Source of the DNA: Bacteroidales bacterium
GTDB lineage: Bacteria > Bacteroidota > Bacteroidia > Bacteroidales > VadinHA17
DNA length: 64,000 nt
Reading direction: 5' to 3'
Assembly: GCA_025454795.1 (NCBI GenBank)
Contig: JALONT010000002.1
Span: forward strand, 57,848-121,847
Shown here: positions 30,950-40,827 of the stretch, one piece after another
Layout: every line of letters begins with the position of its first letter
How positions within the stretch are numbered: position 1 is the first letter of the stretch
Notes under the pieces: generated by a model
What the model was told of the DNA's origin: nothing
Seen by the model: only the letters and a program-made list of their open reading frames with translations
The model's database searches: none
Translations under genes and position numbers: made by a program

Positions 30950-32332
30950 TCACCTCTGTTTTATAATGAGAGTCGATAAATATGCCTCAAGGTCAATAAA
31001 TGGTATTCTTTTCTGCTCCCCTGAAGACATGACCTTAAGAGTTATTTCATCAGTTCTTACCTCATCTTCACCTGCAATAATAATATAGGGTATCTTCCTT
31101 GAATCAGCATAGGACATCTGTTTTTTTAGCTTCAGAGGATCAGGGTATAGTTCGGCTTTTATTTCCATGTTCCTGAGCAATCCGAGTATTTTAAGAGCAT
31201 ATTGAAGTTCACCTTCGCCGAAATTCAGTACCAGGACTTCTGTCGATGAAGTTAAAATATTATTAAAGAGGCCTAGTTGCTCCATCACATCATATATTCT
31301 GTCGGCTCCGAACGAAACCCCAACACCTGATATCCCTTCCATACCAAAAACCCCGGTGAGGTTATCGTAGCGTCCTCCTCCACAGATGCTCCCAATAGTA
31401 ACATCAGATGATTTGACCTCAATGATAGCCCCGGTGTAATAATTGAGTCCCCGTGCAAGCGTGAGGTCGAGTTCAACCCGTCCAGACATTTCTGCAAGAC
31501 CTAAATATGAAAAGAGTGTTCTTAGCTCTGCTATACCCTTCATCCCTGTTTCAGAAGTTGGCAGTAACTCTTCCAGTTTTATGAGTTTGTCTTCTGTTGT
31601 GCCTTTCAGAACCAGGAGAGGCTGCAACTTTTTAACAGAAGCCCGGGAGACACCTTTTTCCCTGAGTTCTTCATTTACAGCATCGATGCCTATCTTATCG
31701 AGTTTGTCAATTGCTACGGTAATATCTGTTATCCTGCTTCCTTCACCTATATATTCTGCAATACCTGAAAGAATTTTCCTGTTATTGATCTTGATAACTA
31801 TGGCAATTCTGAGCTTTGAAAAAATATCATCAATAATTCTAACGAGCTCATATTCATTTAATAACGAATCACTTCCAATGACATCAACATCGCATTGGGA
31901 AAATTCACGGTATCTTCCTTTTTGGGGGCGATCAGCCCTCCAGACAGGTTGGATCTGGTACCTTTTGAAAGGAAATACTATCTCATTTCGATGCTGAACC
32001 ACATAACGTGCAAACGGGACAGTAAGATCGTACCTCAGTCCTTTTTCACAAATCTGAGCGGAAAGTTTTCCGGTGTCTTTCTTCAGCAGGTCCTCATCGC
32101 TAATTCCGGAGAAAAAATCTCCCGAGTTCAGTATCCTGAAAATGAGTTTATCTCCTTCCTCCCCGTATTTGCCAAGAAGTGTCGAAAGGTTTTCCATGGC
32201 AGGAGTTTCAATAGGTTGATAACCATATAATTTAAAGACCTTTTTTATAGTATCAAAAATAAATTCTCTTTTCAGCATCTCATCAGCTGAAAAATCCCTT
32301 GTCCCGGTTGGTATGGTTGGTTTGGATGCCAT
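30950..32332 (-). CDS. hisS: Histidine--tRNA ligase
   Basis: [50 protein letters not shown] motifs. Confidence 0.96.
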   Translation of the reverse strand: MASKPTIPTGTRDFSADEMLKREFIFDTIKKVFKLYGYQPIETPAMENLSTLLGKYGEEGDKLIFRILNSGDFFSGISDEDLLKKDTGKLSAQICEKGLRYDLTVPFARYVVQHRNEIVFPFKRYQIQPVWRADRPQKGRYREFSQCDVDVIGSDSLLNEYELVRIIDDIFSKLRIAIVIKINNRKILSGIAEYIGEGSRITDITVAIDKLDKIGIDAVNEELREKGVSRASVKKLQPLLVLKGTTEDKLIKLEELLPTSETGMKGIAELRTLFSYLGLAEMSGRVELDLTLARGLNYYTGAIIEVKSSDVTIGSICGGGRYDNLTGVFGMEGISGVGVSFGADRIYDVMEQLGLFNNILTSSTEVLVLNFGEGELQYALKILGLLRNMEIKAELYPDPLKLKKQMSYADSRKIPYIIIAGEDEVRTDEITLKVMSSGEQKRIPFIDLEAYLSTLIIKQR

Positions 32333-32414
32333 TTAATCTTGTCAGTAAGGTAAAAGGCAAAAATAAGAAAGAATTATTAATTGTCATGCATGTTGTGCAG
32401 GTCATGCAGGTCCT

Positions 32415-32526
32415 GCAAGACTGCAAGACTGCAAGACTGCAAGACCGCAAGACCGCAAGACCGCAAGACCGCAAGACCGCAAGACTGCAAGACTGCAAGA
32501 CTGCAAGACCATAAGACCGCAAGACC
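32415..32526. repeat. 8-bp tandem repeat, about 14 copies of GCAAGACY
   Basis: Uninterrupted gcaagact/gcaagacc units, one degenerate copy (ataagacc). Confidence 0.95.
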
Positions 32527-32527
32527 C

Positions 32528-33391
32528 TTAAAATATCTCCGGAACGAATGTCTGGTCTGTTAAAGGAGGCCGGACATAAGCCACATCATGCTTTAAGGGA
32601 GGAAGCTTAAATGGTTTAGGTGTGAGATCCTTGTATGGAATAAGTGAAAGCAGATGAGATATAGTATTCAGTCTTGCTCTTTTTTTATCATCAGCATGGA
32701 CAACATACCAGGGTGATTGTTTGGAATCAGTATAGGAAAACATTTTGTCTTTGGCCATGGAATACTCGACCCATTTATCGCGTGATTCAACATCCATAGG
32801 ACTTATCTTCCATCTCTTTGTAGGATCCTGGATCCTGTCCTGGAAACGCTTTTCCTGTTCATGGTCACTTACTGAGAACCAGTATTTAATCAGGATTATC
32901 CCTGACCGGATAAGCATTTTTTCAAATTCGGGACACGATCTGAGGAATTCTTCATATTCTTCATTTGAGCAGTATCCCATTACCTTTTCAACTCCGGCCC
33001 TGTTATACCAGCTCCTGTCAAAGAGAACTATTTCGCCACCGGCAGGCAGTTCGGTGACATATCTCTGGAAATACCATTGTGATTTTTCTTTTTCGGTAGG
33101 GATTCCAAGAGCAACAATCCGGCAGATCCTTGGATTGAGACAACCTGCAATTGTTTTAATTACCCCGCCTTTCCCGGCAGCATCTCTCCCTTCAAAGATC
33201 ACTACAACTTTCAACTTATTTGCCTTGACCCATTCCTGAAGTTTTACAAGCTCTACTTCAAGTTTCAGAAGTTCTTCTTCAAATTCTTTGTTGCCCAGCT
33301 TTTCCCTTTTTTCAGGTTTTACATCGTGATATAGGTCCTCTTTTTTGAATTTCTCAACCTTGATCTTCTTTTGTTTCTCATGTGATCCCAT
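32528..33391 (-). CDS. ppk2: Polyphosphate kinase 2 family protein
   Basis: VIFEGRDAAGKGGVIKTI Walker A, LFDRSWYNRAGVEKVMG, DVESRDKWVEYSMAKD. Confidence 0.92.
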   Translation of the reverse strand: MGSHEKQKKIKVEKFKKEDLYHDVKPEKREKLGNKEFEEELLKLEVELVKLQEWVKANKLKVVVIFEGRDAAGKGGVIKTIAGCLNPRICRIVALGIPTEKEKSQWYFQRYVTELPAGGEIVLFDRSWYNRAGVEKVMGYCSNEEYEEFLRSCPEFEKMLIRSGIILIKYWFSVSDHEQEKRFQDRIQDPTKRWKISPMDVESRDKWVEYSMAKDKMFSYTDSKQSPWYVVHADDKKRARLNTISHLLSLIPYKDLTPKPFKLPPLKHDVAYVRPPLTDQTFVPEIF

Positions 33392-33460
33392 GGCAAATAG
33401 TTTAATATGAAGAAGAAAGATAATAAAAAATCCTGAAAAAGAGAAACTCAGGATTAGAAA

Positions 33461-33575
33461 GTTTGGAGTATTTAGAGTTTGGAGTACTTAGAGTTAAAGG
33501 ACTCATAACTTTAAGTACTCGAAGTACTCGAAGTACTCGAAGTACTCGAAGTACTTTAAGTACTCTAAATACTTT
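33461..33575. repeat. AGTACT-based tandem/inverted repeat
   Basis: Four consecutive aagtactcg units with flanking agtactt/ggagtact copies in inverted orientation. Confidence 0.9.
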
Positions 33576-33578
33576 CAA

Positions 33579-33935
33579 CTATTGTATAAAAGGTATCGCA
33601 AGCGGATATTTGAATTTCTCGCCTTTTGAAGCCTTGATGCTTGCTATGACTATACACACGATTTTAAGGACTCCCAGGAAAGCAACTATTGGTATTCCTA
33701 TTAATATGAAACATAATGGAATCGCGAGGACCATATAGAGCAGTATAGATAGCTGAAAATTCATAGATGATTTTCCGTTTTCATTAACCCATGCTGATTC
33801 ATCTTTTCGTGAGAGCCAGCAGATGAGTGGACCAATTATACCTCCGAAAGGAAAAAAGAAACCGGCAAATGCTGAAAGGTGGCAAAGCATAGCCCAGTTT
33901 CTTTCCGGTTCCGATAATTCTCTAATATCTTCCAT
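33579..33935 (-). CDS. DUF4870 domain-containing membrane protein
   Basis: ERNWAMLCHLSAFAGFFFPFGGIIGPLICWLSRKDES...NGKSSMNFQ. Confidence 0.88.
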   Translation of the reverse strand: MEDIRELSEPERNWAMLCHLSAFAGFFFPFGGIIGPLICWLSRKDESAWVNENGKSSMNFQLSILLYMVLAIPLCFILIGIPIVAFLGVLKIVCIVIASIKASKGEKFKYPLAIPFIQ

Positions 33936-33983
33936 GACATTTACTATTTTATCAAAAGACGATCAATTTTGCAGTTTGATGCA

Positions 33984-34838
33984 TTATTCAAACCTGGCAA
34001 GGCGTTTAAGGTCTGATGGAAGAAGTCCGTTTGGATTGCTTTTATCAATTGTATGTACATTATAATAATACATATTTGCATCATCGGTTCCTATTAACAT
34101 TTTAAAACAGTATCCCCTATCTTTCGTTTCACCCACAGGTCCGACTTTATGCAAAATTACAGTATCAGGTGTTTTTCCATCTATTGCTTTCACAATTAAC
34201 TCTTCTGGAACAATCTCAATATCATTTGAATAGATTGATCTTATTCTTTCAATAGTCCCGATATCAGGCGTAAGGTCCTCCTCTTTAACCAGTATTTTCT
34301 TTTTCATTAATGCAGGCACATTCTCATTATAGAATTTAAGATATTTCCTGCCTGTTTTGGAAGGGTCCTCCATTATCAGCTGTGCATGTTTCTGCATAAA
34401 CTCAAGTATGACTCCCAGTTTATAGCCATAATCAAGGTCATCTTCACCTGCATATGAAAGAGGTACGGCACATATCTCAGGATTATCACCCAGCTTGTCA
34501 ACATCCTTTCCCTGAAGGAGATTTATAAAATTAAAAACCGAATTCGATTTATCCTTATCAAAATTAGTCTCTGTAAGAACTATAAAAGAAAAGCCCGGCT
34601 TCGGTCGTCTTATATTAAATTCGTTGACATCAATAAACTCATAAGGAGTCACCTTCCAGTATTTAGTCATAGCCTCTTTAATATAGGAATTAAAGGCGGA
34701 AAACGGGTCAGCCTCAAGAACGACACAAGTTGTAGATTCACTGAACTGCTTTATCTCATCCTTGTTTGGAAATGGTGCCTGACCTGAGACCATCCCCGGA
34801 AGGAAGAACAGAAACAGGATGAAAAATATATTTCTCAT
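33984..34838 (-). CDS. Hypothetical secreted protein
   Basis: Signal peptide; long ORF with coherent composition. Confidence 0.65.
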   Translation of the reverse strand: MRNIFFILFLFFLPGMVSGQAPFPNKDEIKQFSESTTCVVLEADPFSAFNSYIKEAMTKYWKVTPYEFIDVNEFNIRRPKPGFSFIVLTETNFDKDKSNSVFNFINLLQGKDVDKLGDNPEICAVPLSYAGEDDLDYGYKLGVILEFMQKHAQLIMEDPSKTGRKYLKFYNENVPALMKKKILVKEEDLTPDIGTIERIRSIYSNDIEIVPEELIVKAIDGKTPDTVILHKVGPVGETKDRGYCFKMLIGTDDANMYYYNVHTIDKSNPNGLLPSDLKRLARFE

Positions 34839-34840
34839 AT

Positions 34841-35608
34841 TTATTGTTGATTGACAGGTATATACAGAGGATTATTTTCATTAAACTTACGAATATAAAC
34901 AAACATTAATTCCTTTTTCTTCTTTCTGGGAAGCTGAACAAACTCCTCATAAAGCGCAGCATCCTTCATTAGTAACAGCAATGTGCTCTCCAGGTCAAAT
35001 TCAAGGATCTTGCCGGATTCAAAATCCAGCAGATATTGTCTCACCTCACTCCTGGACATGTTGTTGCGTCCGTACGGCGAATAATATGAGCCGTATGGGG
35101 AATAGTAATTCCCATAACCATAACTGGAATATGGTGAATAGTAGGAATAAGGATCATAATAGCCTCCATATGGAGAATTATAATAGCGTGAATCATAAGT
35201 CGTTACATCTGCAACAAAGTGACAGATGCTTCCCACAAATGTAATCCTGTTGAAATTTTCCTGCACCTGGATATATATTACCCCATTTCTTGCATATCCC
35301 CATATGTCCTTCCTTGGAACTTCCTGTCTTATACCCATTCCATCGTAGAAATAGATATTTTCAGATTCAAAAAGCTTCTTGAAGAACTCCTTGTCATTGT
35401 AATCTGTGGATGTAAGAAGCTTTGCCTTTGGCACCGGGTTGTTCAGTTTAACCTGGTCGAAATTAAGGTAGATGCCATCCTTAAAACGGAAATCAGGCGT
35501 ATACTTAACCGTTCCATCCTGACCCTGACCGTTAACCTGAACAAAAGAGAAAAAAGGAATAACAGTGACAGTGGCAGTGAGAATAAATATCCTGAAAAAC
35601 TGTTTCAT
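34841..35608 (-). CDS. Hypothetical secreted protein with Tyr/Pro/Gly/Ser-rich low-complexity segment
   Basis: Signal peptide; YYNSPYGGYYDPYSYYSPYSSYGYGNYYSPYGSYYSPYGRNN; 2-bp gap to downstream ORF. Confidence 0.7.
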   Translation of the reverse strand: MKQFFRIFILTATVTVIPFFSFVQVNGQGQDGTVKYTPDFRFKDGIYLNFDQVKLNNPVPKAKLLTSTDYNDKEFFKKLFESENIYFYDGMGIRQEVPRKDIWGYARNGVIYIQVQENFNRITFVGSICHFVADVTTYDSRYYNSPYGGYYDPYSYYSPYSSYGYGNYYSPYGSYYSPYGRNNMSRSEVRQYLLDFESGKILEFDLESTLLLLMKDAALYEEFVQLPRKKKKELMFVYIRKFNENNPLYIPVNQQ

Positions 35609-35749
35609 AACAATAGCGCTTTACCTATCCCGTTCAAATATCATACCATTAGGACAAAATTAACGATTTCCTTTAAAGGGAGTTAAAAACGGTTAATGTA
35701 TATTTATTATATATTTGTTTAATTTTACAAAATCTCAACGAAGAGCAGT

Positions 35750-37096
35750 ATGGTCAAGGAAACCAGAAACAAGAATAATGGTGAAATAAATCCCCCTGCC
35801 GGTGATTTATTTGAAAAAGACCGAAAGCAGATAGAGACCTATTCATATTTATTGATAACAGGACTGATCATTGCTCTCCTTTTCTTAATGCTTGATCTTA
35901 AGCTTCTAGCAGGGGTCATTATCATTGCTTCAGCCTGTCTTGGAGTTTTTCTGATCAAAAAAGGCACGAGACTGATAAGTAGCGCTACGAGTTCTATTAA
36001 TGATGTATCCACACTGAATGAAAAGAAAGACAATGTGATAACAGACTTTTCGCATAAAATCAGGGAGCCGCTGAATAATCTCGTAATCATTACCGATATG
36101 CTTATGGAGTCGGGTCTTCAGAAAAAGCAGAAGGACCTTATTGAGACTTTTGTTGCATCTACAAACAACATGGTTACAACTGTTAATGAATTAACAATGC
36201 AGTCTGCCGGCAACCTGAGCTATGAATCAAGAAAGCATATTAAGTTCAACCTTTTATCTACAATCCAGAATACAATAGAGCTTTACAGCCTTAAGGATAA
36301 GGTCAATATCGATTTTATTCTCAACAAAAGGGAATTTGGAGAATTTGAATGCCTTGGAGATCCAATAATTCTTAAACAGATATTCCTCGACATCTTCAAC
36401 ATAATCGAAACACAGAATACCGAAAGGACGACCAAGGTTACAATTAATCTTAAAAGAGAAAAAGAGACAGGAAACGAAACTATTATCGGCTTCAGGATCC
36501 AGACAGACAAGAATATAGTACTGATAAGCGAAAATGCATCAGATCATAGTCTTGCTGCCAGACTTATTTTAACAAAAAAGGGCACTTACAGTCAGGAATT
36601 CGGAAAGAATTACACCGTACTGAATATAAGTCTTCCGTTTACAAACATTGTTCAGGAGACAAAACAAAATATAGCCTCTCAGAAAATTGAAGAACTTATT
36701 CAAAAGGAAAAAACTCATAAGGATCTGAAAGACATTAAAATACTTCTCGTTGAAGATAACCTGATAAACCAGAAAATAACACTTCTCACTCTTAAACCTT
36801 TGGTAAGCAGTATTGATACTGCTTCAAACGGGAAAGAGGCTCTCGATAAATTCGGGACTGCCAGCTACGACCTGATACTCATGGATATCCAGATGCCGGT
36901 AATGAGCGGTCTTACTGCAGCTGAAAAGATCAGAGCTCTTGAGTCAAGTACTAATTCCCATGTCCCGATAATTGCAATTACTGCAAATGCTATGCTTGGG
37001 GATAAGGAGAAATGCATCTCTGCAGGTATAGACGATTATATCAGCAAGCCGTTCCAGCCTTCAGCCCTTATTGAAAAGATCAAGAAAAGTATTTAA
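35750..37096 (+). CDS. Membrane histidine kinase-like protein with degenerate ATPase domain and C-terminal receiver domain
   Basis: TM pair; [12 protein letters not shown] HisKA-like; REC domain [13 protein letters not shown]...[15 protein letters not shown]...KPF. Confidence 0.85.
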   Translation: MVKETRNKNNGEINPPAGDLFEKDRKQIETYSYLLITGLIIALLFLMLDLKLLAGVIIIASACLGVFLIKKGTRLISSATSSINDVSTLNEKKDNVITDFSHKIREPLNNLVIITDMLMESGLQKKQKDLIETFVASTNNMVTTVNELTMQSAGNLSYESRKHIKFNLLSTIQNTIELYSLKDKVNIDFILNKREFGEFECLGDPIILKQIFLDIFNIIETQNTERTTKVTINLKREKETGNETIIGFRIQTDKNIVLISENASDHSLAARLILTKKGTYSQEFGKNYTVLNISLPFTNIVQETKQNIASQKIEELIQKEKTHKDLKDIKILLVEDNLINQKITLLTLKPLVSSIDTASNGKEALDKFGTASYDLILMDIQMPVMSGLTAAEKIRALESSTNSHVPIIAITANAMLGDKEKCISAGIDDYISKPFQPSALIEKIKKSI

Positions 37097-38142
37097 CTGC
37101 CGCCGGTAAAGGGTTTAAAACCCATAACCATAATATCGTCAATCTGGGGATTACCGGCCATCCAGGTTTTTATATTGTCTTCCAAAATTGTTTTCTGATC
37201 AATCACCGGGAAATTGTGAATCGTCATCAGAAGATACCTGAACCTGCGATACATGAACTTCTTGTTTTCGTTGCCGCCGAACTGGTCAATATACCCGTCA
37301 GAAAACATATATAGAATATCATCTTCCATAAGATCCATCTCGTGATCGGTATATGGGATTCCGGCAGGATTCATGCCAATGATCACCTTATCTCCCTTAA
37401 TCTCGATCAATGAATTGTCCCTGATAATGTACAGAGGGAAAAAAGCTCCGGCATACCAGATCTTTTTCCTCGTCCTGTCGATTACACAGAGTCCTATATC
37501 CATGCCGTCACGGATAATTGTTCCAATATTCTTTTCCCTGCTAAATGTTTTTTCAAGAGCTTTATTCATGACAGCCAGAACTGCAGAAGGTATCTCAATA
37601 TTATCCTCATTGATGGCTTTTTCGATGATCTTCAGCCCAATCATCGACATGAGGGCTCCGGGGACACCATGACCGGTACAGTCAGCGCCGACAATAAATA
37701 TCTTGTCCCCCTTCTCTCCTATCCAGTAAAAATCGCCGCTCACTATATCCTTTGGCCGGAAAAAAATAAAAGAGTCCCTTAAATGTTTTCTGAAATAGTC
37801 TTCTGAAGGCAGAAGTGCCTCCTGTATCCTCTGAGCATAATTGAGGCTGTCAGTAATATTCCTGTCCCTGAGCTCAAGCTCAAATTTCTGTCTTTCAATC
37901 TGCTCAAATGCCTGCTCTTTTTCTTTCAGGAGTTTCCTGGTTTTAATCAGCCTCCTGTTCTGAAACATTACAATCAGGTAAACTAAAGCCAGGATAAGTG
38001 CACTGTAAAGTATAAAACGGTAGGGCAAAGCAGCAGGATCAATAGTCAGGTTTTCCTGCTGGCCCGCCGTAAGCAAACCAGAGGAGATGATAATCTGAAT
38101 ATAATTATATGTAGAACAGAGAGGCCCCATCAGATAGTGCAA
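37093..38142 (-). CDS. PP2C/SpoIIE-type serine phosphatase with N-terminal TM and coiled coil
   Basis: [60 protein letters not shown]. Confidence 0.9.
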   Translation of the reverse strand: MHYLMGPLCSTYNYIQIIISSGLLTAGQQENLTIDPAALPYRFILYSALILALVYLIVMFQNRRLIKTRKLLKEKEQAFEQIERQKFELELRDRNITDSLNYAQRIQEALLPSEDYFRKHLRDSFIFFRPKDIVSGDFYWIGEKGDKIFIVGADCTGHGVPGALMSMIGLKIIEKAINEDNIEIPSAVLAVMNKALEKTFSREKNIGTIIRDGMDIGLCVIDRTRKKIWYAGAFFPLYIIRDNSLIEIKGDKVIIGMNPAGIPYTDHEMDLMEDDILYMFSDGYIDQFGGNENKKFMYRRFRYLLMTIHNFPVIDQKTILEDNIKTWMAGNPQIDDIMVMGFKPFTGGS

Positions 38143-38198
38143 AAATAGTCTAAAAATCGGTACCTGTTACCGGCGGGAATCTGAAAAAAGGATCAGCA

Positions 38199-40076
38199 TT
38201 AAGGGACCATCACTTCATCATTGCCTGCATACGATAAAAGTGAATGGTTCAATGATGGTGAAGGGATAAAAGGACCAATCTCCAGGGAATCCCATTTCTG
38301 GTCGGTATTTTTTATAGTTTCTTCAGATGAACGTACTATATTCGGCCATCTACGTGGAAAGCCTCCTTCCCTGAAAGCTTTTATCGTACCATCAATAAAA
38401 ATTATATTGTCGGAAATGTAATCGATATCGCGTTTCGGATCACTGTTCCCCAGCACCTGCCATGCGACTGTAAACATATCAAATGCATCAGCATTATGGT
38501 CAACAGCAAGAATAAGCCTGAGAATACCTTTGAAATCTTCTTTCCTGAACCATTCTTTTGACTTTTCAACAGCCAGAGGATTCTCTGACTGGTTAAGCCC
38601 CACAACAGCTACCTGGATATCTCTGAGCAGGTTTAGATTTCTTTGACCGGAAGGGTTGCTGTTCTGATAAGATCCTGTTGAAATATCAGCATTTAGTCCA
38701 GGTTTACGGATCACCTCCCCTTCCATTTTGATCGTCCCGTCAATACCCAGTTTCCCGCCCAGAGAAAAAGTATCTGATGAATGATCGAGTACATCGAGCG
38801 GTCCTTCACCGAATAAAAGATCCTGTCTGAAATCAGTATTTTCAAGTACATGCAGAATCAAACTCCTGTAATTCCTGATATCTATATCTCCGCTGACTAC
38901 TAAAAGATACTTGGTGAACATCATCTGACCTGCCCCGAACAATGAGCTAATCACTTTCTTCCCCTGTCCAGGATATGTCTTATCTATCTTAACAATAACC
39001 AGGTTATGGGCGATGCCGGCATCAGGCATATGAAAGTCTTCAACCTCAGGCTGCATAGAAAGTTTTATGGGGGCAAGGAATATTTTTTCAGAAGCCCGCG
39101 CAAGCAAGGCATCTTCCATTGGAGGAATACCTACTATCGTTGCCGGATAAACGGCTCTTTCTGAATGGGTTATACAAGTTACATGAAACCGGGGATACCA
39201 GTCGGCCAGGGAATAGAATCCAGTGTGGTCGCCAAAAGGACCTTCCCAAACCGGTTCTTCAGCAGGATCGACGAACCCTTCAATTACTATATCAGCATCA
39301 AATGGTACATATATATCATTAGTTATACATTTAACAAGTCTCACCTTCTTATTTCTGAGAAAACCCGCAAGAAGATATTCATCTATATTTTCAGGCAATG
39401 GAGCTGTAGCGGCATAGGTATAGACCGGGTCTCCTCCAAGAGTGACAGATACAGGCATTCGCTTTCCGGATTTCTTCCAGGCTTCAAAGTGGTTGGCACC
39501 TGTTTTATGGCGCTGCCAGTGCATGGCTGTTGTATTCTTATCAAGAATCTGCATCCTGTACATTCCGACATTGGTTTTACCTGTGACCGGATGCACCGTA
39601 TGTACCATTGGGAGGGTCACAAACCGGCCTCCATCATGAGGCCAGCATTTAAGAACAGGGAATATTGCCAGGTCAGGATCTCTGTGTATCACCTGTTGAC
39701 AGATACCTTTCCTTCCTGAACGAGCAGGAAGGATCCCGGAAATTCTATTCAGATCCGGCAGGACAGATAACTTTTTAAAAAGATTTCCCTGTGTACCCGT
39801 AATTTTTTCAAATAAGGTTACTATTTCCAATCCGGCATCATCGAGATCTTTTCTGCTCATCGCCATTGCCATTCGTTTTTCAGATCCGAAAGCATTTATG
39901 AGAAGAGGGAAGCCTGTTCCGGTATTTTCAAAAAGGAGTGCTTTGCCTCCGTTTTTAGAAACACGATCGGTTATTTCGGCAATCTCAAGTACAGGATCAA
40001 CAAAAGCTCTTATCCTTGTTAGTTCTCCTTTGTTTTCGAGCTGGTCAATAAAATCCGATAATCCTGAAAATGGCAT
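38199..40076 (-). CDS. UbiD family decarboxylase (menaquinone biosynthesis type)
   Basis: LENKGELTRI, GKTNVGMYRMQ, EGPFGDHTGFY motifs; start placed at MPFSGLSDFIDQLENKG because the ORF-track start lies in the upstream repeat. Confidence 0.9.
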   Translation of the reverse strand: MPFSGLSDFIDQLENKGELTRIRAFVDPVLEIAEITDRVSKNGGKALLFENTGTGFPLLINAFGSEKRMAMAMSRKDLDDAGLEIVTLFEKITGTQGNLFKKLSVLPDLNRISGILPARSGRKGICQQVIHRDPDLAIFPVLKCWPHDGGRFVTLPMVHTVHPVTGKTNVGMYRMQILDKNTTAMHWQRHKTGANHFEAWKKSGKRMPVSVTLGGDPVYTYAATAPLPENIDEYLLAGFLRNKKVRLVKCITNDIYVPFDADIVIEGFVDPAEEPVWEGPFGDHTGFYSLADWYPRFHVTCITHSERAVYPATIVGIPPMEDALLARASEKIFLAPIKLSMQPEVEDFHMPDAGIAHNLVIVKIDKTYPGQGKKVISSLFGAGQMMFTKYLLVVSGDIDIRNYRSLILHVLENTDFRQDLLFGEGPLDVLDHSSDTFSLGGKLGIDGTIKMEGEVIRKPGLNADISTGSYQNSNPSGQRNLNLLRDIQVAVVGLNQSENPLAVEKSKEWFRKEDFKGILRLILAVDHNADAFDMFTVAWQVLGNSDPKRDIDYISDNIIFIDGTIKAFREGGFPRRWPNIVRSSEETIKNTDQKWDSLEIGPFIPSPSLNHSLLSYAGNDEVMVP

Positions 40077-40086
40077 AAGCTGGAGG

Positions 40087-40177
40087 TAAAGATCAAAGAT
40101 CAAAGATCAAAGATCAAAGATAAAAGATCAAAGATAAAAGATCAAAGATAAAAGATAAAAGATAAGAGATCAGAGAT
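40087..40177. repeat. Short tandem repeat of aaagatc/aaagata words
   Basis: About a dozen imperfect 7-bp units directly upstream of the ubiD-like start. Confidence 0.92.
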
Positions 40178-40202
40178 ATTGAGTTAACAAATAAAGGGAA
40201 AA

Positions 40203-40244
40203 GATTGCTTCGTCTCCGCCAATTGGCGGATCCTCGCAATGACT
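40203..40244. repeat. REP-like element containing GTCATTGCGAGG...GAAGCAATCT
   Basis: Minus strand AGTCATTGCGAGGATCCGCCAATTGGCGGAGACGAAGCAATCT; matches a repeat wording widespread in bacterial intergenic DNA. Confidence 0.7.
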
Positions 40245-40315
40245 GGATACCGGAAAAAAATCCCCTCCATGGAGGACCTGCCCCGAGCGAAGCTTCGGGG
40301 GGACTGGGGCGGTTC

Positions 40316-40826
40316 TATAAAACAATAATGGGAACTATTCTTGCGAGTAGTTCCCATTCACCGTTTACAGCCGAGGCCGCATACGGCGTCGGATTACTGT
40401 TATTCTGACCGGTTGCATTGCAGGTCTTACGATCTGTTCCTGCAACCCATGGCTTTCGGGTTGTGCTTGTTACAGCATAACCTTTCGGCTGTCCGTTTTT
40501 TCCGTCTCACGACGGACTTTCCCGGACGAAATGTCATTCAGGCTCCATTGCACATTTCCCGAAGGATTTGGCTCTGGTTCCAGGTCATTTGGGGCCGAAG
40601 CCCTTCATTTTCTGAGGCCCTGTGACTCAGTCGCTGAAAGAACGTTTCCGGTTTTCGTCGACTTACTGAACACCCGGTATTGGTCTGGGACCAGTTCCCT
40701 TCGCTCAGGTTTCGGCTCTCTTGGTGCGCAGACCCGAGGGTCTGGATGAACCGGATTGTGTTTCATTTAAGTAACCTTTTCCGATTCCACATCTTTCGAG
40801 CAGTCTTTTATCGCTCACCCGATAGA
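40316..40826 (-). ncRNA. Candidate large structured non-coding RNA, class not recognised
   Basis: Promoter TTG-N19-TAAATTTG directly upstream, terminator-like hairpin at the 3' end, no credible ORF, dense hairpins with GNRA/UUCG-type loops. Confidence 0.6.
40327..40358 (-). terminator. Terminator-like hairpin ending the candidate ncRNA
   Basis: Minus strand AATGGGAACTACTCGCAAGAATAGTTCCCATT then ATTGTTTTAT. Confidence 0.65.
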
Positions 40827-40827
40827 C

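Noticed and set aside
32415-32526. CRISPR array
   Set aside because: 8-bp contiguous units with no spacers and no cas genes; it is a simple tandem repeat.
32283-32563. ORFs encoding KTARLQDC/LAVLRSC repeats
   Set aside because: Product of reading an 8-bp repeat that is open in several frames; not a real repeat protein.
33463-33738. ORF with STRSTRSTRST repeat
   Set aside because: Translation of the AGTACTCG DNA repeat, antisense to DUF4870; no coding support.
40316-40826. RNase P RNA, tmRNA, or group II intron identity for the ncRNA locus
   Set aside because: GGGAAAGTCCG resembles part of RNase P P4 and GCCGTATGCGG resembles part of intron domain V, but partner motifs, ends and order are missing; no tag ORF or CCA end for tmRNA, and no reverse transcriptase nearby.
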